Assembly: GCF_005403045.1 (NCBI RefSeq)
Contig: NZ_BJCL01000003.1
Coordinates: forward strand, 62,001 to 126,000
Length of the DNA stretch: 64,000 bases
Direction: 5' to 3'
From: Pseudaquabacterium pictum
GTDB taxonomy: Bacteria; Pseudomonadota; Gammaproteobacteria; Burkholderiales; Burkholderiaceae_C
The notes beneath the pieces were generated by a model that ran no database searches, was not told where the DNA came from, and saw only the letters and a program-made list of their open reading frames with translations. The translations under genes were made by a program, and so were the position numbers. Below are positions 1 through 9,356 of the stretch, in pieces (the first letter of the stretch is position 1; each line of letters starts with the position of its first letter).

Positions 1-2
1 GC

Positions 3-2219
3 CGGCTGGAGGCCGAAACCGGCCTCGCCACCGGCTGGAAGCAGTGCGGCAGCCTCAACGTGGCTCACACGCCCGAGCGCATGCAGCTGCTGCACAAGCA
101 GGCGGCGCTGGCGCGCAGCTTCGGCGTGGAGGTGCATGTGATCAGCCCGGCCGAGGCGGGCGACAGGTGGCCGCTGATGCGCACCGACGACCTGCAGGGC
201 GCGCTGTGGATCCCGGGTGACGGCAAGGCCAACCCGACCGACCTGACGATGTCGCTGGCCAAGGGCGCCCGCAACCGGGGCGCGAAGCTGGTGGAAGGCG
301 TGCAGGTCACCGGCGTGCTGGTCGAGGACGGCCCGTCCGGTCCGCGGGTGGCCGGCGTGCACACGCTGCAGGACGGCGTTCCCGGCGTGGTGCGCTGCGA
401 GACGCTGATCAACTGCGCCGGCCAGTGGGCGCGGCAGTTCGGCGCGCTGGCCGGCGTCAACGTGCCGCTGTACTCGGCCGAGCACTTCTACCTCGTCACC
501 GACCGCATCCCCGGCGTGCACCCGATGCTGCCGGTGATGCGCGATCCCGACGGCCTGATCTACTACAAGGAAGAGGTCGGCGGCCTGGTGATGGGCGGCT
601 TCGAGCTGGCGGCCAAGCCCTGGTCGATCGATCCGATTCCCGCCGACTTCCAGTTCCAGCTGCTCGGCGAAGACTGGGACCAGTTCGAGCCGCTGATGAC
701 CAACGCCATCCACCGCACGCCTTGCCTGGAGACCGCGCCGATCAAGATGCTGCTCAACGGGCCGGAGAGCTTCACGCCCGACGGCAACTTCATCCTCGGC
801 GAGGCGCCGGGGCTGCGTGGCTACTTCGTCTGCGCCGGCTTCAACTCGGCCGGCATCGCCAACAGCGGCGGCGCCGGCCAACTGATCGCCGAGTGGGTGG
901 TCGGCGGCGAAGCACCGCAGGATCTGTGGGAAGTCGACATCCGCCGCTTCGGCGCCTTCACCGGCAACCGCCGCGCGCTGGCCCAGCGCACCGCCGAGAC
1001 CCTGGGCCTGCACTACGCCATGCGCTGGCCGCGGCAGGAACTGCAGAGCGCCCGCCCGCTGCGCACCAGCCCGCTGCATGACCGCCTGGCCGCCCGCGGC
1101 GCCGAATTCGGCAGCAAGAACGGCTGGGAGCGGGCCAATGTCTTCCGCCCCGCCGGGGCGGACAGCCTGCCGCCGCACACCCTGGGCACCCCCGGCTGGC
1201 TGCCCTGGATGCAGGCCGAGCAGCAGGCCACCCGCAGCGCCGTGGCGTTGTACGACCAGACCAGCTTCGGCAAGCTGCTGCTGCAGGGCCGCGATGCGCT
1301 GGCGGTGCTGCAGCGGTTGTGCGCCAACCAGATCGACGTGGCCCCGGGCCGGCTGGTCTACACCGCCATGCTGAATGCCCGCGGCGGCTTCGAGAGCGAT
1401 TGCACCGTGCTGCGCCTGGCGGCCGACCGCTTCCTGCTGATCACCGGCTCGGCCCAGCCGCTGCGCGATGCCGACTGGATCGGCCGCCACCTCGGCGCCG
1501 ACCAGCATGCGGTGCTGACCGATGTGAGCGCGCTGTGGAGCGTGCTGTCGGTCATGGGCCCGAACGCCCGCGCCCTGCTGGCCCGCCTGAGCCCCGACGA
1601 CCTGTCGCCCGCCGCGCTGCCGTGGGGCCACAGCCAGGAGATCGACCTGGGCCTCGCCCGGGTGCGCGCCGCCCGCATGGCCTATGTGGGCGGGCCGGGC
1701 TACGAGCTGTACGTGCCGGTGGAGATGGCCCGCCATGTCGACATCGCGCTGCAGGCCGCCGGCGCCGACCTGGGCCTGCGCGATGCCGGCTACTGGGCGC
1801 TGGATGCCCTGCGCATCGAGGCCGGCCGCCGCGCCTGGGGTGCCGAGATGGGGCCCGATGAGACACCATTCGAGGTCGGGCTGGGCGCCTTCGTCGCGTT
1901 CGACAAGGGTTGTGACTTCATCGGCCGCGATGCGCTGCTGGCGGCCCGCGGGCAGCCGCTTCGCAAGAAGCTGGTCACGGTGGTGCTGGACGATCCGCAG
2001 GCCTTTGCCTGGGGCGGCGAAGCGCTGACGCTGGCTGGCCAGGCCGTGGGTGAGCTCAGCTCCGCCGGCTGGAGCCCGCGGGCTGGCGCCTGCATCGGCC
2101 TGGGCTTCGTGCGCGGTGAGGCGGCGCAGCAGCCGCATGCCGGCACGTCGCTGACGGTGGACCTGTGGGGCCGGCCGGTGGCAGCCCGTGCCTGGGACCG
2201 CTGGCCGCCCACCGCCTGA
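3..2219 (+). CDS. FAD-dependent oxidoreductase with GcvT-type C-terminus (dimethylglycine/sarcosine dehydrogenase-like), 5' truncated
   Basis: The frame is open to the window edge, so the start and the N-terminal Rossmann FAD motif lie upstream; 738 residues are visible. They begin with ETGLATGWKQCGSL, typical of the FAD-domain of dimethylglycine/sarcosine dehydrogenases. A central linker follows, then a folate-binding GcvT/aminomethyltransferase region from about residue 390 with YDQTSFGK, LNARGGFESD and ALRIEAGRRAWG. Family members oxidatively demethylate N-methylated glycines and pass the one-carbon unit to tetrahydrofolate. The exact substrate cannot be read from the sequence. The gene converges with a dimethylformamidase-like gene only 9 bp away. 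Domain call is firm; substrate is inferred. Confidence 0.85.
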   Translation, partial: RLEAETGLATGWKQCGSLNVAHTPERMQLLHKQAALARSFGVEVHVISPAEAGDRWPLMRTDDLQGALWIPGDGKANPTDLTMSLAKGARNRGAKLVEGVQVTGVLVEDGPSGPRVAGVHTLQDGVPGVVRCETLINCAGQWARQFGALAGVNVPLYSAEHFYLVTDRIPGVHPMLPVMRDPDGLIYYKEEVGGLVMGGFELAAKPWSIDPIPADFQFQLLGEDWDQFEPLMTNAIHRTPCLETAPIKMLLNGPESFTPDGNFILGEAPGLRGYFVCAGFNSAGIANSGGAGQLIAEWVVGGEAPQDLWEVDIRRFGAFTGNRRALAQRTAETLGLHYAMRWPRQELQSARPLRTSPLHDRLAARGAEFGSKNGWERANVFRPAGADSLPPHTLGTPGWLPWMQAEQQATRSAVALYDQTSFGKLLLQGRDALAVLQRLCANQIDVAPGRLVYTAMLNARGGFESDCTVLRLAADRFLLITGSAQPLRDADWIGRHLGADQHAVLTDVSALWSVLSVMGPNARALLARLSPDDLSPAALPWGHSQEIDLGLARVRAARMAYVGGPGYELYVPVEMARHVDIALQAAGADLGLRDAGYWALDALRIEAGRRAWGAEMGPDETPFEVGLGAFVAFDKGCDFIGRDALLAARGQPLRKKLVTVVLDDPQAFAWGGEALTLAGQAVGELSSAGWSPRAGACIGLGFVRGEAAQQPHAGTSLTVDLWGRPVAARAWDRWPPTA

Positions 2220-2228
2220 AGGACAGCC

Positions 2229-4445
2229 TCAGCGGCTGAAGCGCCGCACCACGTTGTCGAGGATGCGCGAGATGTCGTTGTCGCCGCCGTTGACCGGCAG
2301 CGCACCGCAGAAGGTGATCGAGCCGACGGCGAACACCTCGCCGCCGCCGGGGCAGTCGAACCAGGTCATGTCGGCGCGGATCAGCGCCTTGTGCGGCTGG
2401 CCGGGAATGGTGGTGATGTGGGTCAGCTGCTCCTCGGGCACCAGCACCCAGGGGGCCTCCGGCGGGTGGTTCTCCGAACGGGCCACCACCACCGCGTTGG
2501 CCGGTGAGCCCAGCCGGGTGTCGACACGGTCCAGCTCGAAGCCGGCGGCACCGTGGCCGGAGAAGCCTTCGCCGCCCACCGTCTCGGCCGCCACGCCCTC
2601 CAGCAGCCAGCTGACCCGCGGGTTGCTGCGCGCCGCCGGATCGATGCGGTAGTGCGAGCCGACGAAGTTGCCCTGGGCGGTGAAGCCCACGCCCACCAGC
2701 TTCTGCGGCGGCCGCGCGTTGCGCCGCCACAGGCCGCCGTACTGGCCGTCGAACTGCTGGAAGTACTCGCCCGGCTCGGCCGCCCAGGCGCGGATGCCCC
2801 CCTCGCCGCGGCGGATCTCGATCAGGCCGTCGCGCACGGGGTCGAGCGCGATCTTCCAGTAGAAGCCGTTGCCGCCCAGGTAGGCCAGCCGGCCGCCGTT
2901 GTCGCGGAAGGCCTGCAGCGCGTCCAGCATCTGCGGCGTGTGGTATTCCGGGTGTGATCCGGTCAGCACCGCCTTGTAGGGCGCCAGCAGGGCCTGGCCC
3001 TCGCGGTGCAGCTCGTCGTCGGTGATCAGGTCGACCTCATGGCCCATCTGCGCCAGCCACAGCAGCAGGTGGCTGTCGGCCGGGTAGTGGCGCAGGCCCG
3101 AGCCGCGGATCTCGGGGTACGGGTAGGTCACATAGCCGACGCGCAGGTTCAGCATCGGCCGCCGCCAACTGACCAGGGCGATGCCCGAGCCATCGCTGTG
3201 GTAGTTGTACGTCGACAGGCCGTAGTCGCGGTGTTCACCCGGGTTGTAGGGGTAGGCGCCCCAGGCCTGGTTCTGGGCCACCAGGTCAGCGCGCCAGGCC
3301 GGGTCGATCATCCATTCCGGCCGGGCGTGGTTGCCGTAGATGGTGTAGGTGTAGGTCGACACCAGCACCGCGATCTTCGCCGTCGGCCGGCCCAGCGGCG
3401 GCACCACGAAGAACGGGATGTTCTCGGCCGCATCGCCAGCCTGCAGCAACAGGGCGTAGGCGTCGGACTTCAGGCCAGCGGGCAGATGCACCGCATGCGT
3501 GGCCGGCCAGCGGCAGTCGTCCAGATCGTCGTCGTGGAAGTGGATGGCACCGTACTCGGCCGGCGCATGGCGGAAGCAGTGCTCCTGGCCGGTCCAGCGG
3601 GCGCCGCACACCGCCCGGGTGGGGGTGTTGACCAGGCGGCCGTGGTGGGCGTGCGGGCCGGTGTCGACCACGCGCTGGCTGTGCATCTCCAGCGCAAAGT
3701 CCCAGGCGGCGATGCAGGCCGGGTCGTCGGCAGCTGGGCGGCTGACGGTGTCGCCTGTCGGCAGCGCACGCGCCAGCAGCACCGGGGCTTCCAGCCGGCC
3801 GTTGAAGCAGTCCACCGGTGCGGTGTCGCTGGCGCTGGCCAGGCTCAGGCAGCGGGTGGGTGACTGCAGCACCGGCGCTGCGGCCAGCGCCAGCTGCACG
3901 GCCTGGCTGGTGGCCGGGCCGGCCAGCGGGCGTGCGGACAGGGTCAGCATGCGGGCTGCGCTGTCCACCACCAGTGTGAGATCGGTCCAGGCGTGCAGCG
4001 GCAGGGGCTGGTCTGTCTCCAGCGTGGCCGGGCCGGTGCTGGTGCCGACGGTGGCCCGCACCGTCCGGGCCGGCGTCAGTTCCAGCTGCAGGCCGCGGCC
4101 CTGGTCGTCCAGGGTCGACAGCAGCACCTGGCGGCGGGGCAGGGCCAGGGTCGGCTGCACCAGCAGGGCCGCGGTGCAATCAGCCGCCGCGCCCAACAGG
4201 CCCGCCGGCCCCAGCACCGCGTACGAGCCCAAGGGCACCGGCTGCGGGCCCGGCGTGGCCAGCACCTCGACGGCGATGTCCACCGGTTCGGTCTGCACGC
4301 CGCCGATCGCGGGGTTCGGATCCGCACAGCGCACCCGCACCACCCGGGCCGACACCGGCGCGCCGGTGGCGTTGGCGACATGGAAGCGCAACGTCTGACC
4401 CGGGCGGGCAGACAGGCGTTCGGCGTATCCGGCGAGGGGCAGCAT
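2229..4445 (-). CDS. N,N-dimethylformamidase large (beta) subunit-like protein
   Basis: 738 residues. The N-terminal half holds a carbohydrate-binding/LamG-like beta-sandwich (about residues 120-300). The C-terminal half matches the catalytic part of dimethylformamidase large subunits: STYTYTIYGNH, YNYHSDGSG, DLITDDELHREG, LTGSHPEYHTP and YLGGNGFYW. Those enzymes hydrolyse N,N-dimethylformamide to dimethylamine and formate using an iron centre held by Tyr and Glu side chains. No separate small subunit is seen next to it, so it may act alone or on another substrate. The ATG is preceded by GGAG seven bases upstream. It lies tail to tail with the GcvT-type demethylase gene, which could suggest methylated-amine metabolism; that link is inference. 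Confidence 0.75.
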   Translation of the reverse strand: MLPLAGYAERLSARPGQTLRFHVANATGAPVSARVVRVRCADPNPAIGGVQTEPVDIAVEVLATPGPQPVPLGSYAVLGPAGLLGAAADCTAALLVQPTLALPRRQVLLSTLDDQGRGLQLELTPARTVRATVGTSTGPATLETDQPLPLHAWTDLTLVVDSAARMLTLSARPLAGPATSQAVQLALAAAPVLQSPTRCLSLASASDTAPVDCFNGRLEAPVLLARALPTGDTVSRPAADDPACIAAWDFALEMHSQRVVDTGPHAHHGRLVNTPTRAVCGARWTGQEHCFRHAPAEYGAIHFHDDDLDDCRWPATHAVHLPAGLKSDAYALLLQAGDAAENIPFFVVPPLGRPTAKIAVLVSTYTYTIYGNHARPEWMIDPAWRADLVAQNQAWGAYPYNPGEHRDYGLSTYNYHSDGSGIALVSWRRPMLNLRVGYVTYPYPEIRGSGLRHYPADSHLLLWLAQMGHEVDLITDDELHREGQALLAPYKAVLTGSHPEYHTPQMLDALQAFRDNGGRLAYLGGNGFYWKIALDPVRDGLIEIRRGEGGIRAWAAEPGEYFQQFDGQYGGLWRRNARPPQKLVGVGFTAQGNFVGSHYRIDPAARSNPRVSWLLEGVAAETVGGEGFSGHGAAGFELDRVDTRLGSPANAVVVARSENHPPEAPWVLVPEEQLTHITTIPGQPHKALIRADMTWFDCPGGGEVFAVGSITFCGALPVNGGDNDISRILDNVVRRFSR

Positions 4446-4515
4446 GCAGGGCTCCGGGTGCGGTGGTGGCGTTGTCGGTCGATCATCGCACCGCCGCCGA
4501 CCCAGAGCCCCGCGC

Positions 4516-7377
4516 TCAGCCGGTGTTGCGCAGGCCCGCCGCCACGCCGTTGATCGACAGGTGGATGCCGCGCTGCAGCCGCTCGTTCTCGGGCGCGCCC
4601 TCCTTGCGGTGGCGGTAGCGGCGCATCAGTTCCACCTGCAGGTGGTTCAGCGGGTCCAGGTAGGGGAAGCGGTGCTCGATGCTGCGCGCCAGCGCCGGGT
4701 TGCTCTGCAGCCGCTCGGCCTCGCCGGTGATCATCGACAGCGCGGCATGGGTGCGCTCCCACTCGGCCTTGATGGCGCTGAAGATGCGCTTGGCCAGCTT
4801 CTGGTCCTCCACCAGCTCGCAGTAGCGGGAGGCGATGCGCAGGTCGCTCTTGGCCAGCACCATGTCCAGGTTGGAGAGCAGCGTGCGGAAGAACGGCCAC
4901 TGCTTGTGCATCTTCTGCAGCAGCCTGAGCTTGTCGTCGCGGTCGTCACCGGTGCCCAGGAAGGCGTCGATGGCCGAGCCGAAGCCGCACCAGCCCGGCA
5001 GCGCCACCCGGCACTGGCCCCAGCTGAAGCCCCAGGGAATGGCGCGCAGGTCTTCGATCGCCCGAGTGGCCTTGCGGCTGGCCGGGCGGCTGCCGATGTT
5101 CAGCTCGGCGATCTCGCGGATCGGCGTGGCGGCGAAGAAATAGTCGGTGAACCCCGGGGTCTCGTAGACCAGTTGGCGGTAGGCGGCGTAGCTGCCCTCG
5201 CTGATGGCCGCCGCCGCTTCCAGGAAGGCCTTGGGCGCGCCCGACTTGGTGCCGCTGGTGTGCAGCAGCGTGGCCTCGAGCGTGGCGGCCACCAGCGTCT
5301 CCAGGTTGCGGCGGCCGATCTCGGGGTTGGCGTACTTGCTGCCGATCACCTCGCCCTGCTCGGTCAGCCGGATCTGGCCGTTCACCGTGCCCGGTGGCTG
5401 CGCCAGGATGGCCTGGTAGCTGGGGCCGCCGCCGCGGCCCACCGTGCCGCCCCGGCCATGGAACAGCCGCAGCGTGATGCCGTGCTGTTCGCGCAGCGGG
5501 CCGAACAGGCCCACCAGCGCCAGCTCGGCCCGGTACAGCTCCCAGTTGCTGGTGAAGAAGCCGCCGTCCTTGTTGCTGTCGGAGTAGCCCAGCATGATGT
5601 CCTGCTCGCCACCGCTGCGCACCACCAGCTCGGTGATGCCGGGCAGGGCGTAGAAGGCGCGCATGATCGGCTCGGCCTGGCGCAGGTCGCCGATGGTCTC
5701 GAACAGCGGCACCACAATCAGCGCGTTCACCGCGCCGCCGTCCAGCGTGCCACCGTTCGGGCCGGCCAGCAGGCCGCATTCCTTCTGCAGCAGCAGCACC
5801 TCCAGCAGGTCGCTCACGCTCTCGGTGTGGCTGATGATGTAGTGGCGCAGGGCCTCGCGGCCATAGCGCGCCAGCATGGTCCTGGCGGTCTCGAAGATCG
5901 CCAGCTCGCTCTGCGCCAGGTCGCTGTAGGCGGCGCCGTGCACCCGCAGCGGCCGGGCGTCGTTCAGCAGGCCCATCAGCAGGGCGCGCTTGGCGTCCTC
6001 GTCCAGCGCGCTGTAGTCGGGGTGCAGGCGGGCCTCACGCAGCAGTTCGGCCACCACGGCCTCGTGCTTGTCGCTGCTCTGGCGCAGGTCCACCGTGGCC
6101 AGGTGGAAGCCGAAGACCTGCACCGCCCGCATCAGCGGCGCCAGCCGCGGTGCCACCAGGGCCTGGGCATGGTGGCGCTTCAGGCTGTCGGCGATCACGC
6201 CCAGGTCGGCCAGGAACTGCGCCGGGCTGGTGTAGGCGTTCTGTGGCTGCACCGCATGGCGCAGCGCCTCGGTGCCGGTCAGCGCCTGCAGGGTGGCGGC
6301 CAGGCGGGCGTACATGCCCACCAGGGCGCGGCGGTAGGGCTCGTCCTCGCGGTGCGGGTTCTTGTCGGGCGAGGCCTCGGCCAGCGCGGCCATGGCGGGT
6401 GTCACGCCGGCCAGCATCTGGCTGATCGACAGCTCGGCGCCCAGCGCATGCACCTCGGTCAGGTAGAAGCGCAGCGCCACCTCGCTCTGCCGCGCCAGCG
6501 CCATCTTCAGCGTCTCTGCCGTCACGTTGGGATTGCCGTCGCGGTCGCCGCCGATCCACTGGCCCATGCGCAGGAAGCTGGGCACGGCAAAGCCGGCCAG
6601 GTGGTCCTCGATCTCGGCATACAGCTTCGGGATCTGGCGCAGGAAGGTGCTCTGGTAGTAGCTCAGCGCGTTCTCGATCTCGTCGGCCACCGTCAGCTTG
6701 GTGTAGCGCAGCATGCGCGTCTGCCACAGCTGGGTGATGCGGGCGCGCATCAGCGCCTCGTTGGCGGCGCGCTCACGCTCGGTGGGCAGGTCGTCGCGGG
6801 CGCCGATCAGCTCGGCCAGGGCCCGCTCGGCATCCAGGATGCTCTTGCGCTGCACCTCGGTGGGGTGGGCGGTCAGCACCGGGCTGATGTAGGCCTGGGT
6901 CAGCATCTGCGCCACGTCGGCCGAGCGCACATCGGCCTTGTGCAGCCGCTCGAAGCTCAGCGCCAGGCTGCCGTCCTGCTGGTGGCCCTGGCGTTCATGG
7001 TGCTGGCGGCGGCGCACATGGTGGCGGTCCTCGGCGATGTTGGCCAGGTGGCTGAAGTAGCTGAAGGCGCGGATCACGCTCACCGTCTGGTCGGCCGACA
7101 GGTTCTTCAGTAGCCGGTCGAGCACCCGGCCGGCCGAGGCGTCCTTCTTCAGCCGGTAGCCCACGCTGAGCTGGCGCACCCGCTCGATCAGCTCGAAGGC
7201 GTCCTTGCCCTCCTGTTCGCGGATCACATCGCCCAACAGCCGACCCAGTAACCGGATGTCTTCCATCAGCGCCTTGTTCTTGGCGGCGGCGTCGCCAGCA
7301 TCGGCCAGCTTCACAGCGGGGACAGACGGCGCAGCAGCGCGGATGGTGGATGTCCGGGGGGCGGTTGAACGCGGCAT
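4516..7377 (-). CDS. ppc: phosphoenolpyruvate carboxylase
   Basis: 953 residues, slightly longer than the E. coli enzyme. It carboxylates phosphoenolpyruvate to oxaloacetate, an anaplerotic cytoplasmic step. Visible signatures are [13 protein letters not shown] with the catalytic His, [10 protein letters not shown], the [14 protein letters not shown] loop, [10 protein letters not shown], and the C-terminal NTG ending that is invariant in the family. The frame stays open far upstream on this strand, but the chosen ATG at 7377 has AGGAG seven bases before it and gives the expected N-terminus; upstream translation is only the shadow of hemC. It is divergent from hemC across a 105-bp gap that holds a perfect 13-bp palindrome. 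Confidence 0.97.
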   Translation of the reverse strand: MPRSTAPRTSTIRAAAPSVPAVKLADAGDAAAKNKALMEDIRLLGRLLGDVIREQEGKDAFELIERVRQLSVGYRLKKDASAGRVLDRLLKNLSADQTVSVIRAFSYFSHLANIAEDRHHVRRRQHHERQGHQQDGSLALSFERLHKADVRSADVAQMLTQAYISPVLTAHPTEVQRKSILDAERALAELIGARDDLPTERERAANEALMRARITQLWQTRMLRYTKLTVADEIENALSYYQSTFLRQIPKLYAEIEDHLAGFAVPSFLRMGQWIGGDRDGNPNVTAETLKMALARQSEVALRFYLTEVHALGAELSISQMLAGVTPAMAALAEASPDKNPHREDEPYRRALVGMYARLAATLQALTGTEALRHAVQPQNAYTSPAQFLADLGVIADSLKRHHAQALVAPRLAPLMRAVQVFGFHLATVDLRQSSDKHEAVVAELLREARLHPDYSALDEDAKRALLMGLLNDARPLRVHGAAYSDLAQSELAIFETARTMLARYGREALRHYIISHTESVSDLLEVLLLQKECGLLAGPNGGTLDGGAVNALIVVPLFETIGDLRQAEPIMRAFYALPGITELVVRSGGEQDIMLGYSDSNKDGGFFTSNWELYRAELALVGLFGPLREQHGITLRLFHGRGGTVGRGGGPSYQAILAQPPGTVNGQIRLTEQGEVIGSKYANPEIGRRNLETLVAATLEATLLHTSGTKSGAPKAFLEAAAAISEGSYAAYRQLVYETPGFTDYFFAATPIREIAELNIGSRPASRKATRAIEDLRAIPWGFSWGQCRVALPGWCGFGSAIDAFLGTGDDRDDKLRLLQKMHKQWPFFRTLLSNLDMVLAKSDLRIASRYCELVEDQKLAKRIFSAIKAEWERTHAALSMITGEAERLQSNPALARSIEHRFPYLDPLNHLQVELMRRYRHRKEGAPENERLQRGIHLSINGVAAGLRNTG

Positions 7378-7394
7378 GGGCTGACTCCTGGGAA

Positions 7395-7407
7395 GTAACA
7401 ATGTTAC
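7395..7407. promoter_or_regulatory. 13-bp palindrome between ppc and hemC
   Basis: GTAACAATGTTAC is symmetric (GTAAC, three bases, GTTAC). It is AT-rich in a GC-rich gap and sits 17 bp upstream of the ppc start, just beyond its Shine-Dalgarno sequence. An operator or a -10-containing site is plausible. No regulator can be named from sequence. Confidence 0.4.
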
Positions 7408-7467
7408 CCAACGGCATGGCGGGCGGCCGCCGGCAGGGCGCCCGGCAGCGACCCCCAGCCGCCTAGC

Positions 7468-7473
7468 GATAAT
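7468..7473 (+). promoter_or_regulatory. -10-like hexamer for hemC
   Basis: GATAAT lies nine bases before the first hemC ATG, so the transcript would start almost at that ATG. No clear -35 is seen. This decides between a near-leaderless start at 7483 and the later ATG at 7519. Confidence 0.4.
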
Positions 7474-7482
7474 CGGGCCACC

Positions 7483-8472
7483 ATGACCCAGCCCACCCCC
7501 GGCGCCAGCGCGCACGACATGCCCGACACCCTGATCGCCACCCGCGAGAGCCGGCTGGCCCTGTGGCAGGCCGAGCATGTGCGCGACCTGCTCGGCGCCC
7601 GCTTCGGACTGCGCGTGGGCCTGTTGGGCATGACGACCAAGGGCGACCAGATCCTCGACCGGGCGCTCAGCAAGGTCGGCGGCAAGGGCCTGTTCGTCAA
7701 GGAACTGGAAGTGGCGCTGGAAGAAGGCCGTGCCCACCTGGCGGTGCATTCGCTGAAGGATGTGCCGATGGAGCTGCCCGAGGGTTTCGTGCTGGCCGCG
7801 GTGCTGGAGCGCGAGGACCCGCGAGATGCCTTCGTCTCCAACCGCTACGCCAGCGTGGCCGATCTTCCGCAAGGTGCGGTGGTGGGCACCAGCAGCCTGC
7901 GTCGGGTGGTGCAGCTGAAGAACCTGCGGCCCGACCTGCGCATCGAGCCGCTGCGCGGCAACCTCGACACCCGGCTGCGCAAGCTGGACGAAGGCGGCTA
8001 CGACGCCATCGTGCTGGCCGCCGCCGGCCTGAAGCGCCTGGGCCTGGCCGAGCGCATCCGCGCGCCGTTCGACGAGGCGGCGATGATCCCCGCCGCCGGC
8101 CAGGGCGCGCTGGGCATCGAGGTGCGGGCCGACGCCGCCACGCTGCGCGCGCAACTCGGCACGATGATCCACGCCCCCACCTGGCTGTCGGTGCATGCCG
8201 AGCGGGCCGTCTCCCGTGCCTTGGGCGGCAGCTGCAGCATGCCGCTGGCCGCGCACGCCGTCTGGCAGGGCGACCAGCTGGTGATGATCGCTGCGCTGGG
8301 CCATGCCGAGGACACCGCCCGCCCGCTGCTGCGCACCCAGGTGCAGGCCACCATCGCGCAGGACAGCGGCGCCGCCGCCACCGCCGCGGCCGATGCCCTG
8401 GGCCGCCAGGCTGCCGACCAGCTGCGCAGCCTGGGCGCCGACAGCTACCTGGCCGCCGCGCCCAAGGTCTGA
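7483..8472 (+). CDS. hemC: porphobilinogen deaminase (hydroxymethylbilane synthase)
   Basis: 329 residues. It polymerises four porphobilinogens to hydroxymethylbilane in tetrapyrrole synthesis. Family signatures are [43 protein letters not shown] and [12 protein letters not shown], whose Cys anchors the dipyrromethane cofactor. The first ATG (7483) adds a 12-residue extension; an internal ATG at 7519 would start directly at the conserved N-terminus. Neither has a good Shine-Dalgarno sequence. hemD follows 29 bp downstream and hemX and hemY continue in the same direction, forming a heme gene cluster. Confidence 0.96.
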   Translation: MTQPTPGASAHDMPDTLIATRESRLALWQAEHVRDLLGARFGLRVGLLGMTTKGDQILDRALSKVGGKGLFVKELEVALEEGRAHLAVHSLKDVPMELPEGFVLAAVLEREDPRDAFVSNRYASVADLPQGAVVGTSSLRRVVQLKNLRPDLRIEPLRGNLDTRLRKLDEGGYDAIVLAAAGLKRLGLAERIRAPFDEAAMIPAAGQGALGIEVRADAATLRAQLGTMIHAPTWLSVHAERAVSRALGGSCSMPLAAHAVWQGDQLVMIAALGHAEDTARPLLRTQVQATIAQDSGAAATAAADALGRQAADQLRSLGADSYLAAAPKV

Positions 8473-8501
8473 CGGCCGCTGGCGCCGCCGCGCGCTCCGC
8501 C

Positions 8502-9302
8502 ATGGCCGGTCTGCCCCAACTGCTGGTGACCCGGCCGCAGCCGCAGGCCGACGACTGGGTGTCCCGGCTGCAGGCGCTGGGCGTGACGGCCAGTGCCTTC
8601 CCGCTGCTGGGCATCGACGGCCCGGCCGATCCGGCGCCGGTGCAGGCCGCCTGGCGGGCCATCGCCGATGGCCACGATGACCAGCAGCGCCCGCTGGCGA
8701 TGGTGATGTTCGTCAGCCCCAGCGCGGTGCAGCGCTTCGTTGCCAGCCAGCCGGCGGGCACCGCCTGGCCGCCCGGCCTGGTGGCCGCCGCGCCTGGACT
8801 GGGCACGCGCCTGGCGCTGCAGCAGGCCGGCGTGCCGGCGGCGGCACTGTGCAGCCCGGCCGATGACGGCGGACAGTTCGATTCGGAGGCCTTGTGGGCA
8901 GTGCTGCAGCACCGCTGCCGCTGGCCGGGCAGCGCGGCGCTGGTGGTGCGCGGTGAGTCCGGTCGCGACTGGCTGGCCGAGGTGCTGCGCCAGCAGGGCG
9001 CGCAGGTGCACTTTGTGGAGGCCTACCGCCGCACCGTGCCGGTGCCTGATGCCGCCGCGCAAGCCCTGCTCGTCCAGGCCCTGGCCCGGCCAGACGCCTT
9101 CTGCTGGTTGTTTTCCAGCAGCGAGGCGGTGGGCCACCTGCCGCAGCTGGCGCCAGGCGCCGATTGGACACAGGCCCGTGCCCTGGCCACCCACCCGCGC
9201 ATTGCCGAAGCCGCCCGCCAGCTGGGCCTGCAGCGGGTGCACACGGTGGCGCCCACGCCCGAGGCCGTGGCTGCGCTGCTGCAGGGCGGCAGCGCCGCCT
9301 GA
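8502..9302 (+). CDS. hemD: uroporphyrinogen-III synthase
   Basis: 266 residues; cyclises hydroxymethylbilane with inversion of ring D to uroporphyrinogen III. The sequence shows the loosely conserved HemD pattern: an N-terminal [13 protein letters not shown], a central [10 protein letters not shown] motif, [22 protein letters not shown] and a C-terminal FSSSEAV followed by [14 protein letters not shown]. The upstream part of this open frame is a shadow of hemC; the ATG at 8502, 29 bp after the hemC stop, gives the expected length. HemD sequences diverge widely, but position between hemC and hemX makes the call secure. Confidence 0.92.
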   Translation: MAGLPQLLVTRPQPQADDWVSRLQALGVTASAFPLLGIDGPADPAPVQAAWRAIADGHDDQQRPLAMVMFVSPSAVQRFVASQPAGTAWPPGLVAAAPGLGTRLALQQAGVPAAALCSPADDGGQFDSEALWAVLQHRCRWPGSAALVVRGESGRDWLAEVLRQQGAQVHFVEAYRRTVPVPDAAAQALLVQALARPDAFCWLFSSSEAVGHLPQLAPGADWTQARALATHPRIAEAARQLGLQRVHTVAPTPEAVAALLQGGSAA

Positions 9303-9341
9303 CCGGCGCTGCGCCATGGGTGGCGGCCAGGGGGCCGCCGA

Positions 9342-9347
9342 TACAAT
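9342..9347 (+). promoter_or_regulatory. -10-like hexamer upstream of hemX
   Basis: TACAAT ends ten bases before the hemX GTG. A transcript from it would have almost no leader. No convincing -35 is visible. Confidence 0.3.
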
Positions 9348-9356
9348 CGCGCCCCA

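Noticed and set aside
4444-7113. 889-codon plus-strand reading frame opposite ppc
   Set aside because: It is exactly antisense to a firmly identified gene, has Gln/His/Ala/Val-rich composition typical of GC-rich shadows, and matches no family.
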